Shown here piece by piece: positions 44,955-54,352 of a stretch of 64,000 nucleotides of DNA. A model generated the notes under the pieces. It was not told the DNA's origin. It did not search any database and saw only the letters and a program-made list of their open reading frames with translations. The first letter of the stretch is position 1; each line of letters opens with the position of its first letter. The translations under genes and the position numbers were made by a program. Origin of the DNA: Carnobacterium gallinarum DSM 4847 (lineage in GTDB: Bacteria; Bacillota; Bacilli; Lactobacillales; Carnobacteriaceae). The DNA is taken from the NCBI RefSeq assembly GCF_000744375.1, contig NZ_JQLU01000004.1:1-64000 (forward strand), read 5' to 3'.

Positions 44955-45293
44955 ATGGAACATGCTTTAAATGAACGTCAGGGAATTATTGTTTGGGTCT
45001 ATAGTTTGCGACATTTAAAAACATTAAAGCGTTTTGGCTTAATTCACTATGTCTCAAAACGAATGAAATATGTTGTCATTTATGTAGATCGTACAGAAGC
45101 AGAGGCAGTTGAAAAGAAATTAAATGGGTTGCATTTTGTCCGGATGGTTGAGCTATCTCATCGTCCCGAAATCAATATGGATTTTGGTGATCGTATCGGT
45201 TCTAAGCATCGTAAAGAAGTTGAACCTTTGTCACCAGAAGAGCCTGTGCTTATTGAAGTAGATGCACAGTTGCATTTAGAAGTAAGCGAATAA
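44955..45293 (+). CDS. ylbG: YlbG family protein (UPF0298)
   Basis: This cytosolic protein of about 112 aa belongs to UPF0298; its function is unknown. Conserved text includes RQGIIVWVYSLRHLKTLKRFG, IHYVSKRMKYVVIYVD and RPEINMDFGDRIG. I chose ATG 44955 with AAGGATGG upstream. A longer frame that overlaps ylbF (from 44901) reads a Val-rich nonsense N-terminus. It is cotranscribed with ylbF and followed by a terminator. Confidence 0.9.
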   Translation: MEHALNERQGIIVWVYSLRHLKTLKRFGLIHYVSKRMKYVVIYVDRTEAEAVEKKLNGLHFVRMVELSHRPEINMDFGDRIGSKHRKEVEPLSPEEPVLIEVDAQLHLEVSE

Positions 45294-45309
45294 TCACATT
45301 GACTGAATG

Positions 45310-45339
45310 AAAGTGACACGGAGTTGTGTCACTTTTTTG
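45310..45339 (+). terminator. Terminator after ylbG
   Basis: AAAGTGACAC and its complement form a 10-bp stem with a 6-base loop, followed by TTT. Confidence 0.88.
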
Positions 45340-45441
45340 TTTAGTTGAATAATTAAAATAAAAATTACTAAATAGTTCATTAGAGTTCTGTTAAAATAAA
45401 GAACAGGAAGCTTTAAATTTTTTAAAACGAAGGAGTTTATT

Positions 45442-45999
45442 ATGCGCGTAATTTCAGGTGAATATGGTGGAAGAAAGTTAAAGGCAGTTCCAGGAACGAA
45501 TACTCGTCCAACAACAGATAAAATTAAAGAGTCAATTTTTAATATTATTGGACCTTATTTCGACGGTGGAACCTGCTTAGATTTATTTGCAGGAAGTGGC
45601 AGTTTATCGATTGAGGCTGTTTCTCGAGGATTTAATCAAGCGATTTTAATTGATAAAGAACCAATTGCTTTAAAAACAATTAAAGAAAATATAGCGATGA
45701 CGAAAGAGGAAGATAAATTTAAAGTTTACCGGAATGATGCGGATCGTGCTTTAGATGTGCTAAGTCGTCAAACTCAAAAATTTGATTTAATCTTTATGGA
45801 TCCGCCATATTTAAAGCAGGAAATCGAAAAACAGTTACTCAAAATGGCTGATTTAGGTCTTGTAGCAGAGAATGGTAAAATTATTTGCGAAGTGGACAAG
45901 AAGTCTGATTTGTCTGACGAAGTTGGACCTTTTTATGCAGTTCGTCGTGAAAATTACGGGATTACACAAATTGTGATTTATCAGTTTAAGGAAGGGTAG
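45442..45999 (+). CDS. rsmD: 16S rRNA (guanine966-N2)-methyltransferase
   Basis: This 185-aa SAM-dependent methyltransferase has the RsmD start MRVISGEYGGRKLKAVPG, the SAM-binding turn LDLFAGSGSLSIEAVSRG and the catalytic FMDPPYL (DPPY). It modifies a 16S rRNA guanine during small-subunit assembly. The order rsmD-coaD-ylbL is conserved in Firmicutes. CGAAGGAG precedes the start, and coaD follows after 4-7 bp. Confidence 0.95.
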   Translation: MRVISGEYGGRKLKAVPGTNTRPTTDKIKESIFNIIGPYFDGGTCLDLFAGSGSLSIEAVSRGFNQAILIDKEPIALKTIKENIAMTKEEDKFKVYRNDADRALDVLSRQTQKFDLIFMDPPYLKQEIEKQLLKMADLGLVAENGKIICEVDKKSDLSDEVGPFYAVRRENYGITQIVIYQFKEG

Positions 46000-46003
46000 G
46001 TAG

Positions 46004-46498
46004 ATGATGAAAAAAATAGCCTTATTTCCAGGAAGTTTTGATCCTTTGACGAATGGTCATGTAGATACAATTCGACGAGCTGCTAAGTTATTTGATGAAG
46101 TAGTTATTGCCGTTTTAACGAATACATCAAAAGTTTCACTGTTTACAGCGGAAGAGAAAAAGACATTGATTGAAACCTCTTTAGAATCCATAGAAAATAC
46201 ACGCGTAATTGCGCATACAGGAGGATTAACCGTTGAACTAGCAAAAGAATTAGGTGCTGTTGCTATGATTCGTGGGATGCGAAATACGTCAGATTTTGAT
46301 TATGAATATTCAATTGCTTCCATGAATAAATTGCAAACGAACGATATTGAAACAGTTATTTTATTGGCAGATGAGCATTATCGCTTTTTGAGTTCGAGTC
46401 TGATTAAGGAAGTTGCAAAATTCGGTGGAGATGTATCTTCGTTGGTTCCTATGGTAGTCAATAAAGCAATTATAGAGAAATACAAACATCAAAAATAA
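46004..46498 (+). CDS. coaD: Phosphopantetheine adenylyltransferase
   Basis: This 164-aa nucleotidyltransferase carries out the penultimate step of CoA synthesis. It has the T/HIGH motif in FPGSFDPLTNGHVDTI and the C-terminal RFLSSSLIKEVAKFGGDVSSL. The start is ATG 46004 or the adjacent ATG 46007, and AAGGAAGGGTAGG serves either. Length is standard. It is translationally close to rsmD. Confidence 0.96.
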   Translation: MMKKIALFPGSFDPLTNGHVDTIRRAAKLFDEVVIAVLTNTSKVSLFTAEEKKTLIETSLESIENTRVIAHTGGLTVELAKELGAVAMIRGMRNTSDFDYEYSIASMNKLQTNDIETVILLADEHYRFLSSSLIKEVAKFGGDVSSLVPMVVNKAIIEKYKHQK

Positions 46499-46530
46499 TG
46501 AAGTAAATTTTATAGAGAAGAGTGAAGTTA

Positions 46531-47574
46531 ATGGGAAATAAGTCAAAAAAAATTCAAATTATTTTGCCAATAGTTGTTTTATTATTAATACTTGGTGTTG
46601 TGATTCCAATTCCATATTATATTGAGGCACCAGGTGCTGCAGTTCATTTAAATGAATTAGTAACAGTAAATAATAAATTGGATGATGAAAAGGGGAGTTT
46701 TATGTTAACGACCGTTTCTATCCGACAAGCAACTCCTTTAACTTATTTTATGCGCTTCTTGCCCTTTCATGAAGGGCTATCAAAAAATGATTTATATGGA
46801 GATACTACCTCAACCCGAGAATTCAATAATTTACAGGATTATTATATGACTAGTTCTGTTAATTCAGCTATTGAGTTAGCCTATAAAACAGCAGGAGCAG
46901 AATATCAACAGAACTATAAAGGTGTTTATGTGATGTCCGTCATTGAAAACTCAAAGTTTAAAGGAAAGCTAGAACCAGGTGATACAATTGTTTCTTTAGA
47001 TGGCAATTCTTTTAAGAGCTCTCAAGAATTTATTGATTATGTGAAAGAGAAAAAAGTTGGTACAACCATTCAAGTTGTTTATCGTCGTGATGGAAAAGAA
47101 AATACGGTGTCTGCTCCCTTAATCAAACTAGAAACTGATAAGAAAGCTGGCTTAGGTATCAGTCTAGTGGACGATACTGAAATTACTACGACAATTCCTG
47201 TCAAGGTTAACACGGATGAAATTGGTGGCCCTTCGGCTGGTTTGATGTTTAGTCTAGAAATTTATAGTCAACTAAAAGGAGTTAATTTACGTAATGGGCG
47301 CCAAATCGCTGGAACTGGAACGATTACATCAGACGGAGAAGTTGGGCGTATTGGTGGTATTGATAAAAAAGTAGTTGCTGCAGATAAAGAAGGCGCAACC
47401 GTTTTCTTTGCTCCAAATGATACAATTGATCCAAAAATTAAAAAGAAATATCCTGAGTTAAAAACAAATTACCAAGAAGCACAGGAAGCAGCGAAAAAGA
47501 TTAAGACGGATATGAAAATCATTCCAGTCAAAACCTTTCAAGATGCAATTGATTATTTAGAAAAAAATAAATAA
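46531..47574 (+). CDS. ylbL: SepM/YlbL-type membrane protease (PDZ-Lon)
   Basis: This protein of about 347 aa has one N-terminal membrane helix (about 8-28), a PDZ domain (about 115-200; GVYVMSVIENSKFKGKLEPG) and a Lon-type serine protease domain with Ser235 in GGPSAGLMFS and Lys280 in GGIDKKVVAAD forming the dyad. It cleaves extracellular or membrane targets. Streptococcal SepM matures competence peptide and Bacillus YlbL acts in DNA-damage checkpoint recovery. ATG 46531 is preferred over GTG 46522 because GAGAAGAG fits it. Confidence 0.92.
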   Translation: MGNKSKKIQIILPIVVLLLILGVVIPIPYYIEAPGAAVHLNELVTVNNKLDDEKGSFMLTTVSIRQATPLTYFMRFLPFHEGLSKNDLYGDTTSTREFNNLQDYYMTSSVNSAIELAYKTAGAEYQQNYKGVYVMSVIENSKFKGKLEPGDTIVSLDGNSFKSSQEFIDYVKEKKVGTTIQVVYRRDGKENTVSAPLIKLETDKKAGLGISLVDDTEITTTIPVKVNTDEIGGPSAGLMFSLEIYSQLKGVNLRNGRQIAGTGTITSDGEVGRIGGIDKKVVAADKEGATVFFAPNDTIDPKIKKKYPELKTNYQEAQEAAKKIKTDMKIIPVKTFQDAIDYLEKNK

Positions 47575-47580
47575 ACTTTC

Positions 47581-47630
47581 AAAAAAGCTAATTATCACTA
47601 ATTTCCTAAAAGTGATGGTTAGCTTTTTTT
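47581..47630 (+). terminator. Terminator after ylbL
   Basis: AAAAAAGCTAA pairs with TTAGCTTTTTT around an inner ATCACT/AGTGAT stem, followed by T. Confidence 0.88.
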
Positions 47631-47667
47631 GTCGTAAGAACTACTTTACTAAGGTATTCAAGCTATG

Positions 47668-48231
47668 TTAATCATTGTTATCTAAACTATTAAGGATTGT
47701 TGATAACCCAAATTGAAAGCTTTTATCAATGTTTAGTGGCATTCCAAAAGATTGTTGCATTTCTAAAAGGGAGAAGCCGTGTAGATAGCTTCTTAGCATT
47801 CGGATAATAGAAATCTTTTTTTCATTTGAGAAATGATAACTTTCTAAAAAAATCGACATTAACTCAACAATCGACTCAGCCAACTGTTGAGTTTCTTTAT
47901 TTTTCCAAAGATGGACTAGCTGGGTGGCTTCGTAAAGGCTAGGAGATTCTTTAGCGAAATTACGGTAAGCCATTCCCATTGAAAATAAAGCTTCTTTGCC
48001 TGATAAACCAAGCACAGCATTAATTAATTGGTTTTTTAATTTCGTTAATCCATCATAAGCAAGCAAGTTAACTAAATCATCTAACCCAGCAATATGATTA
48101 TAGAGGGAAGGTGTTTTAATATCGAGAATAGCAGCGACGTCCTTAAGTGTAATCTGCTGTAGTCCTTTTTGATCTGCTACTGAAATGGCGCTTGCAATAA
48201 TTCGTTCTTTAGTAACTTTATTTTTTTTCAT
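47668..48231 (-). CDS. TetR/AcrR-family repressor
   Basis: This 187-aa repressor has an N-terminal helix-turn-helix (about 8-55; ITLKDVAAILDIKTPSLYNHIAGLDDL) and a C-terminal ligand domain with a WHG-like YLHGFSLLE pattern (TetR_C_33-like). Its start overlaps the end of the MBL gene by 14 bp, so both come from one mRNA. It very likely binds the AACTAAT palindromes in the promoter upstream of the MBL gene and represses the pair. The inducer is unknown. Confidence 0.9.
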   Translation of the reverse strand: MKKNKVTKERIIASAISVADQKGLQQITLKDVAAILDIKTPSLYNHIAGLDDLVNLLAYDGLTKLKNQLINAVLGLSGKEALFSMGMAYRNFAKESPSLYEATQLVHLWKNKETQQLAESIVELMSIFLESYHFSNEKKISIIRMLRSYLHGFSLLEMQQSFGMPLNIDKSFQFGLSTILNSLDNND

Positions 48232-48934
48232 AGGTTATTTCCTTAAAATTTTTTTCAGCTCGTTCGATGGCTGATTTTAGTTGATTTTTAGGTTTTTCAA
48301 GAATAGGACCATGACCAGTTGCTAATAAATTTAGGTCTAATTGATAAAGTTTTTTTGCGCTTTTAAGGGCTTCTAATTTGCTCCAAGTACCATAGGCTGG
48401 GAATGGAAAGAAGAAACGTTTGTCACCTGACACAGCAACGCCTGTTTTTGTTTGAAGTGCATCGCCAGCAATTAAAATTCCAGATTTACCATTATAGAAA
48501 GAAAAGGAGCCAGGTGTGTGACCACTACTAGCAATAGCGGTTAGAGAGCCGATGGATTTTCCATCTTGTAGTAAATAATTTGGAAGAATATCAATTTTGG
48601 GAAAACCACCTTTAATTTTTGTTGCATCTTCTCCATCTCTAAGAGAGAAATCTCCTTGAAGTAAAGCGGAATCTCGCTCTGATAAATAAATTTTTGCCTC
48701 AGGGAATTCTTTTATTAATGCAGGTAACCCGGCAATATGATCTCCATGTGGATGAGTTAGCAAAATATGGGTAACTGGCTTATTTAATTTTTTTGATAAA
48801 GCCACAATTGATTTTACAAATGAAGCAACGCCAATATCAATTAAAGTCAAGCTCGCTTGTTCTTCATACAGATAACAATTCACAAAACCAAGATAATTGA
48901 TTTGGTAGAGATTTTTGTAGGATGTGATTTTCAT
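48218..48934 (-). CDS. MBL-fold metallohydrolase
   Basis: This hydrolase of about 238 aa has the metallo-beta-lactamase pattern LLTHPHGDHIAG (HxHxDH), GHTPGSFSFY, GDALQTKTG and GHGP with the remaining metal ligands. It looks like the YqjP/glyoxalase II-like branch, with no clue to the substrate. I set ATG 48934 (AAGGAGTT upstream). A TTG at 48943 lies inside the ribosome binding site region. It is the first gene of a two-gene operon with its TetR regulator, which suggests a detoxification role. Confidence 0.88.
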   Translation of the reverse strand: MKITSYKNLYQINYLGFVNCYLYEEQASLTLIDIGVASFVKSIVALSKKLNKPVTHILLTHPHGDHIAGLPALIKEFPEAKIYLSERDSALLQGDFSLRDGEDATKIKGGFPKIDILPNYLLQDGKSIGSLTAIASSGHTPGSFSFYNGKSGILIAGDALQTKTGVAVSGDKRFFFPFPAYGTWSKLEALKSAKKLYQLDLNLLATGHGPILEKPKNQLKSAIERAEKNFKEITYEKK

Positions 48935-48961
48935 GTTTTTCAACTCCTTATCATGTTATGA

Positions 48962-49006
48962 AACTAATTTAGTTAATATTTTAACTAATCGTATTAGTTT
49001 TGTCAA
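48962..49006 (-). promoter_or_regulatory. Promoter and TetR operators of the MBL-TetR operon
   Basis: Reverse-strand TTGACA (49001-49006) and TAAAAT (48978-48983) are 17 bp apart. The spacer is filled by the palindrome AACTAATcgtATTAGTT (48983-48999). A second palindrome AACTAATTTAGTT (48962-48974) lies downstream at the transcription start. Autoregulation by the TetR protein is the simplest reading. Confidence 0.85.
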
Positions 49007-49085
49007 TTATTTAATAATTAAAAAAGAATTTAATGGAAAATGCATATAGTTTATTTGGAAGGAGCAAAATGAGAGGGAGGATCAG

Positions 49086-49766
49086 ATGGATCATTTAAAA
49101 CAGTGGATGAAGGAACATCAAGTAGTAGTAAAAGTTGTGATTGGAGGCATTAGTGCTATGTGCTTAATCGGTGGAGTTTTATTTTGGCAGATGGCCGGAA
49201 TAAAGTCATCTTCTCAACCAGTCGAGTTGGAAGCATTATTAGCGAGTGAAATAAGTACTTCTGAAAAGAAAGAGGAAATCAGTAAGAGCAGCGTAGATAA
49301 TCACAAAGAAATCATTATGATTGATTTGAAAGGTGCTATAAAAAAACCAGGAGTCTATCAAGGTACAAGTGAGATGCGCTTGATTGATATGATTGCATTA
49401 GCAGGTGGATTTTTAGAAAATGCCAATCAAACACCGATTAATTTAGCTTTGCGTTTAGAAGATCAAATGGTTATTTATATTCCAATTATTGGTGAAGAAT
49501 TATCGATTGAAGCGATCTCGCCGGTTCAACCTAAGGAAGCCAACCATTCAGAAAATCAAAAAACGAACGAACAAGTAAATATTAATACAGCAGATGTAAG
49601 TGAATTGCAAAAATTAAATGGAATTGGGCAAAAGAAAGCAGAGACTATTCTCCAACATAGGGAAGAGAATGGTTCGTTTCAAACGATTGAAGAGTTGAAA
49701 AATATTTCTGGAATTGGTGTCAAGATATTTGAAGGGTTAAAAGAACAAATTACTGTGGGTCAGTAA
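49086..49766 (+). CDS. comEA: Competence DNA-binding protein ComEA
   Basis: This 226-aa membrane-anchored DNA receptor of the competence machinery has one membrane helix (about 14-37), a SLBB-like domain (about 75-140; IDLKGAIKKPGVYQG) and a C-terminal helix-hairpin-helix pair (about 160-226; VNINTADVSELQKLNGIGQKKAE) that binds double-stranded DNA. Length and layout are those of Bacillus/Listeria ComEA. GGGAGGATCAG precedes the ATG. It leads comEA-comEB-comEC. The promoter was not identified. Confidence 0.95.
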   Translation: MDHLKQWMKEHQVVVKVVIGGISAMCLIGGVLFWQMAGIKSSSQPVELEALLASEISTSEKKEEISKSSVDNHKEIIMIDLKGAIKKPGVYQGTSEMRLIDMIALAGGFLENANQTPINLALRLEDQMVIYIPIIGEELSIEAISPVQPKEANHSENQKTNEQVNINTADVSELQKLNGIGQKKAETILQHREENGSFQTIEELKNISGIGVKIFEGLKEQITVGQ

Positions 49767-49844
49767 GTAGGAATTTGAAAAAGGATTGCAAGTTAATTCT
49801 AGCTTTTGTATACTTAAATAAATTACAAGTAGGAGGAACAACTA

Positions 49845-50315
49845 ATGGTAAAAAGAATTCCTTGGGATCAATACTTTATGGCACAGAGCCTATTATTGTC
49901 TTTAAGAAGTACTTGTACGAGATTAACTGTAGGAGCAACGATTGTTAGAGATAAACGAATTATTGCAGGTGGTTATAATGGCTCTGTTACAGGAGATGTT
50001 CACTGTGTGGATGAAGGATGTTACGTTGTGGATGGACATTGCTTACGAACGATTCATGCAGAAATGAATGCTATTTTACAATGTGCCAAATTTGGTGTAG
50101 CAACTGAAAATGCTGAAATCTATGTTACGCATTTTCCGTGTTTGCAGTGTACAAAGATGATTCTACAAGCAGGAATTAAAAAAATTCATTATCTTGAAGA
50201 TTATCATAATGATCCATATGCGCTAAAATTAATTGAGCAGGCCCACGTTCAATGTCAAAAAGTAACTCTTTCAAATGAATATTTTTCACAATTACGTTTT
50301 GGTACAGAGGAATAA
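49845..50315 (+). CDS. comEB: dCMP deaminase family protein ComEB
   Basis: This 156-aa zinc deaminase has the motif TIHAEMNAILQC (His and catalytic Glu) and FPCLQCTKM (PCxxC zinc ligands). ComEB lies in the comE operon but is dispensable for uptake in Bacillus. It converts dCMP to dUMP. AGTAGGAGGA precedes the start. A 78-bp gap separates it from comEA, and comEC starts 11 bp after its stop. Confidence 0.95.
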   Translation: MVKRIPWDQYFMAQSLLLSLRSTCTRLTVGATIVRDKRIIAGGYNGSVTGDVHCVDEGCYVVDGHCLRTIHAEMNAILQCAKFGVATENAEIYVTHFPCLQCTKMILQAGIKKIHYLEDYHNDPYALKLIEQAHVQCQKVTLSNEYFSQLRFGTEE

Positions 50316-50326
50316 GTTTAGCGTAG

Positions 50327-52648
50327 ATGAAGAATTTCTGGATATTTCCAGCATTATTTTCCCTGACTTTAGTCGTGTTTTGTTTAACCAAGTTTCATTG
50401 GCTAGCTTTTTTAGTCGCCTTATTTTGTTTCGTACGTCTCCTTTTCGCAGGCAGTCGTACGATTTTTTTATGGTCGTTTTTAATTGGAAGTATCACAATT
50501 TGTTTTAGTTTATCTATTAGTTGGCAAAATCAAACCACAATCAATGATAAGAAAACAAATTTTTTGCTTGATATTAACCCCAATACTATCAAGGTCGATG
50601 GGGAACAGCTTCAGTTCTATGGGAAAATAGTTGGTAAAGATGAAATGATTGTTGGCTTTTACCGATTAAAAAGTGAAGAAGAACAACGTTTTTGGAAAAA
50701 ACAACAAAGCTATTTAATTGTGAAGGTGGATGGAGAATTAACTCAACCTGAAAATAATCGGAATTTTGCTCAATTTAATTATCGACAATTTTTAGAACAA
50801 AAAAAATGCCATTGGTTGTTAACGGTAACTGATTTTAAACAAGTCAAACCTTATTCTACTTCTTTTTGGCAGCCTTTGAAAAAAGTGGTAGAGCTACGTC
50901 AGATGTTGTTGAAGTATATTGCTAAAGTACCCAGTGAGAAAGTCAGCAGTTATATAGTGGCTCTTTTATTTGGTGGTGGCAATGAGTTACAAGAAGAAAC
51001 ACGTAATCACTTTGCTAAACTTGGTTTAGTTCATTTATTAAGTATTTCAGGTTTTCATATTCATTATTTAATCTCAATGTTTCGTTGGATATTGTTAAGG
51101 TTATCCCTTTCTCAAGAGCTTGTAAGTGAGCTGTTGTTAGTTGTTTTACCTATTTATGGTGGATTAGCTGGTTGGCAAACAGGGGTTTTTCGGGCGGTTT
51201 TAATGAGTTGGCTACTCCTTTTTGCTAGACGTTACCAATTGCCATTAAGTGGGCTGGATGCCTTAAGTTTTACATTGATTATAGGTTTGTGGATAAATCC
51301 ATATCAAATTTTTTCGGTAGGATTTCAGTTGAGCTATCTATTGACAGCAGTTTTATTATTGACTACTAAGCGGATACAAGAAAGATTTAAACGACCGATA
51401 ACGAAAGAATTAGTGATTTCATTTATTATGTTAATTGCCTCAATGCCAATCTTAAGTTATTCTTTTTATGAATTTTCATGGATTGTGATTGTTACAACCT
51501 TTTTGTTTACTCCAGTGTTTAGTTATTTTTTATTACCAAGTTTGTCAATAATCACAATTTGTTCACTGTTTATTGTAAACAGTCAGTTTTTTTATTGGGT
51601 AGTAAAGTTTGTTGAGATTGGAATTGATTGGTTAGAATTTGTTATTTATAAGTTGAATTCAGTCGGTTCATTTATGATAATTGTTGGACGACCAAAATTA
51701 GTTTTTAGCAGTGGACTTGTAATTAGTAGCATTTTGTTTATCTGTACACTGGAACGGAGAAAACTACAAAAAATTGGTGTGATTAGTTTAATTATTTCGT
51801 TCCTTTTATTTAGTTATGGTAGAAGAGTTGAGGCTTCTGGAGAAGTTATTATTCTAGACGTGGGGCAGGGAGATGCAATTCTGATTAAAGAAGCATTTGG
51901 GCGTGGCGCTTATTTGATTGATACTGGTGGAGATTTATCCTTTAAAAAAGCTGATTGGCAGGTTCGACAAAAAAAGACTACCGTTGCAGTAATGAAACTA
52001 ATTCCAACATTAAAAGCAGAAGGAATTTCAACTCTTAAAGCAGTTTTTATCAGTCATGGTGATGCGGATCATATGGGAGCCTTGCTTGAACTAGCTCAAG
52101 AAATAAAAATAGAAAAATTGATTTTTCCTCAAGGAACAGAAAAAAAGCAGTTATTTAAAAACTCTTTGAAGCAGCTTGCTCTAAAAGGAATTGAATTTCA
52201 GCCAGTACTTGCTGGCGAAGTGTGGCAACCGTCTAACTATTTATATTTAAAAGCTTTATATCCAAGTAAACGAGGCAAAGGTGAAAATAATGATTCACTG
52301 GTTTTATATGGGGAAATTGGCGGGTTACGTTGGCTATTTACGGGTGATATTGAAGCTGAGGGAGAAGCAGAGTTAGTGAAAAATTATCCGAATTTACAGA
52401 TAGATTGCTTAAAAGTTGCGCATCACGGCAGTAAAAGTTCTACAAGTGAGTTATTCATACAACAGCTAAAGCCAAAAATTGCTTTAATTTCATGTGGTTT
52501 AAATAATCGGTTTAATCACCCAAATCCAGAAATTCTTCACCGTTTAAAAAAACAAGAGGTAAAGTTGTATCGAACAGATTTAGAAGGAGCCATTCATTAT
52601 CGCTATTATGGAAATCATATAGGAACTTTTACAACGATTCTAAATTGA
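50327..52648 (+). CDS. comEC: Competence DNA channel protein ComEC/Rec2
   Basis: This 773-aa membrane channel imports single-stranded DNA. Hydrophobic helices open the protein (about 5-60). An OB-like region follows (about 90-175), then the competence core domain (about 215-480; LSISGFHIHYLISMF) and a C-terminal MBL-like domain (about 505-770; ILDVGQGDAILI, ISHGDADHMGALLE and HHGSKSST). The frame is intact, so the uptake machinery looks functional here. The ribosome binding site is poor, which suggests translational coupling to comEB. Confidence 0.95.
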   Translation: MKNFWIFPALFSLTLVVFCLTKFHWLAFLVALFCFVRLLFAGSRTIFLWSFLIGSITICFSLSISWQNQTTINDKKTNFLLDINPNTIKVDGEQLQFYGKIVGKDEMIVGFYRLKSEEEQRFWKKQQSYLIVKVDGELTQPENNRNFAQFNYRQFLEQKKCHWLLTVTDFKQVKPYSTSFWQPLKKVVELRQMLLKYIAKVPSEKVSSYIVALLFGGGNELQEETRNHFAKLGLVHLLSISGFHIHYLISMFRWILLRLSLSQELVSELLLVVLPIYGGLAGWQTGVFRAVLMSWLLLFARRYQLPLSGLDALSFTLIIGLWINPYQIFSVGFQLSYLLTAVLLLTTKRIQERFKRPITKELVISFIMLIASMPILSYSFYEFSWIVIVTTFLFTPVFSYFLLPSLSIITICSLFIVNSQFFYWVVKFVEIGIDWLEFVIYKLNSVGSFMIIVGRPKLVFSSGLVISSILFICTLERRKLQKIGVISLIISFLLFSYGRRVEASGEVIILDVGQGDAILIKEAFGRGAYLIDTGGDLSFKKADWQVRQKKTTVAVMKLIPTLKAEGISTLKAVFISHGDADHMGALLELAQEIKIEKLIFPQGTEKKQLFKNSLKQLALKGIEFQPVLAGEVWQPSNYLYLKALYPSKRGKGENNDSLVLYGEIGGLRWLFTGDIEAEGEAELVKNYPNLQIDCLKVAHHGSKSSTSELFIQQLKPKIALISCGLNNRFNHPNPEILHRLKKQEVKLYRTDLEGAIHYRYYGNHIGTFTTILN

Positions 52649-52737
52649 TTTTGTTTGATGAGTTAGCGAAGTTTTACTTGTTTTTTCCATCCGCTCTCAT
52701 GTATGATGAAAGGGAGAAAATGAAAGTGGTGGGATAG

Positions 52738-53766
52738 ATGAATTATGCTACTGAAATGGCAAAGATAAATAAAGGTCAGCTAGCTCCCGTTTATTTATTT
52801 TTAGGAACAGAGTCCTACTTAGCTGAATCGGCAAGGCACGATTTGATTAAAGCCGTCTTATCTGAAGATGAAATGGATTTAAATTTTGGTGCATACGATA
52901 TGGAAGAAGTACCTGTTGGTGTGGCATTAGATGATGCAGAGTCGGTTCCGTTTTTTGGTGATAAACGTTTAGTAATTATGGATCGTCCAACATTTTTTAC
53001 AGCTGAAAAAAATAAGCAAAAGTTTGAACATGATTTAGTTTGGTTAGAAAATTATTTGACCAATCCGCCTGATTTTACAGTACTTGCTTTTTTTGCTCCA
53101 TACGAAAAATTAGATGAACGTAAGAAAATTACAAAGTTAGTTAAAAAAGTAGCTACAGTTATTGAAGTGAACACTTTATCAGAAAAGGAAGTTCGTCATT
53201 TTTTAAAGGATTTAATTGCTAATGAAGGCTATCAGATTACACCTGAGGCTTTTGAATTGCTGATTCAATTAACAGATGCAAAATTATCAACAGCAATGTC
53301 TGAATTGCCTAAGTTATTTTTATTTGGTTCAGATACAAAACAAATTACAAAACCTGCAGTGAATGAGTTAGTTGCTAAGTCTTTAGAACAAAATATTTTT
53401 GCTTTAGTCGAATATGTTTTGAAAAAAAGAGTAGCTGAAGCATTAACGTTATATCAAGATTTATTGTTACAAAAAGAAGACCCAATTAAAATTAATGCAA
53501 TTTTAATGACTCAGTTTAGATTGCTTGTTCAAGTAAAGTTTCTGGAAAAAAAAGGATATCAACAAGGGGATATTGCTGGAATGTTGAAAGTCCATCCTTA
53601 CCGTGTGAAGTTAGCTATTCAGCAGGCAAGGAAATTTAGTGAACAAACTTTAATAACAGCTTTTGATGGTTTAGTTGAGGCAGAATATCGATTAAAAACT
53701 GGTCAAGGAAATAAAGAAATGCAATTTGAATTATTTGTATTGCAATTTTCTGGAGTGAAGTCTTAA
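52738..53766 (+). CDS. holA: DNA polymerase III delta subunit
   Basis: This 342-aa clamp-loader subunit (Bacillus YqeN) opens with APVYLFLGTESYLAESARHDL, the degenerate ATPase-like N-domain typical of delta, and continues with a helical collar domain. It opens the beta clamp with the gamma/tau complex. It follows comEC and precedes rpsT, the usual Firmicute order. GGTGGGATAG precedes the ATG. Confidence 0.94.
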   Translation: MNYATEMAKINKGQLAPVYLFLGTESYLAESARHDLIKAVLSEDEMDLNFGAYDMEEVPVGVALDDAESVPFFGDKRLVIMDRPTFFTAEKNKQKFEHDLVWLENYLTNPPDFTVLAFFAPYEKLDERKKITKLVKKVATVIEVNTLSEKEVRHFLKDLIANEGYQITPEAFELLIQLTDAKLSTAMSELPKLFLFGSDTKQITKPAVNELVAKSLEQNIFALVEYVLKKRVAEALTLYQDLLLQKEDPIKINAILMTQFRLLVQVKFLEKKGYQQGDIAGMLKVHPYRVKLAIQQARKFSEQTLITAFDGLVEAEYRLKTGQGNKEMQFELFVLQFSGVKS

Positions 53767-53881
53767 GTGTTATTTTTTCTGAAAAATATAGCAATGGTGT
53801 TTGAAATAGTTTCAATAGGATTAAATAAATCGTTGAATTGTCTGAATTTACCTATCAAGTAAAAAAACTTTACACTTTATA

Positions 53882-53910
53882 TTGCAATGAAGGCTGTCAT
53901 TATGTATAAT
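53882..53910 (+). promoter_or_regulatory. Promoter of rpsT
   Basis: TTGCAA (53882-53887) and TATAAT (53905-53910) are 17 bp apart, about 70 bp before the S20 start. The intervening leader may carry S20 autoregulation. Confidence 0.7.
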
Positions 53911-53980
53911 AGTTGATGTTGGAAACAACTGGAATGTACCACATTTTATGTTGAAAATAATTGAAAGTGGGGTGAATCAT

Positions 53981-54235
53981 ATGCCAAATATCGAATCTGC
54001 AATCAAACGTGTACGCACAAACGAAAAAGCAGCTATACAAAACAACTCTCAAAAGAGTGCTATGCGTACTGCTATTAAAAAATTCGAACAAGCTGTAGAA
54101 GCTGGTTCTGAAAATGTTGCATCATTACACAAAGAAGCAATCAAAGCTGTTGACATGGCAGCAACAAAAGGATTGATTCATAAAAATAAAGCTAACCGTG
54201 ACAAATCTCGTTTAACTGCTAAATTAGCTAAATAA
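53981..54235 (+). CDS. rpsT: Ribosomal protein S20
   Basis: This 84-aa basic helical protein of the small subunit matches S20: [18 protein letters not shown] at the start and [16 protein letters not shown] near the end. I chose ATG 53981, seven bases after GTGGGGTGA. An upstream ATG at 53948 has no site. It has its own promoter and terminator. Confidence 0.97.
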   Translation: MPNIESAIKRVRTNEKAAIQNNSQKSAMRTAIKKFEQAVEAGSENVASLHKEAIKAVDMAATKGLIHKNKANRDKSRLTAKLAK

Positions 54236-54243
54236 TTAGAGTT

Positions 54244-54283
54244 GGAACGCTCATTCTGCAAAGATGGGCGCTTTATTTTTTCT
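54244..54283 (+). terminator. Terminator after rpsT
   Basis: A stem around AACGCTCAT and ATGGGCGCTT (G-U pair and small bulge) is followed by TATTTTTT. Confidence 0.7.
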
Positions 54284-54352
54284 AAGATGTACGCCTGGTG
54301 AATTTATTCGCTAAGTGTACATTTTTTTGTTATTTCTAATAGTGAACTTTGA

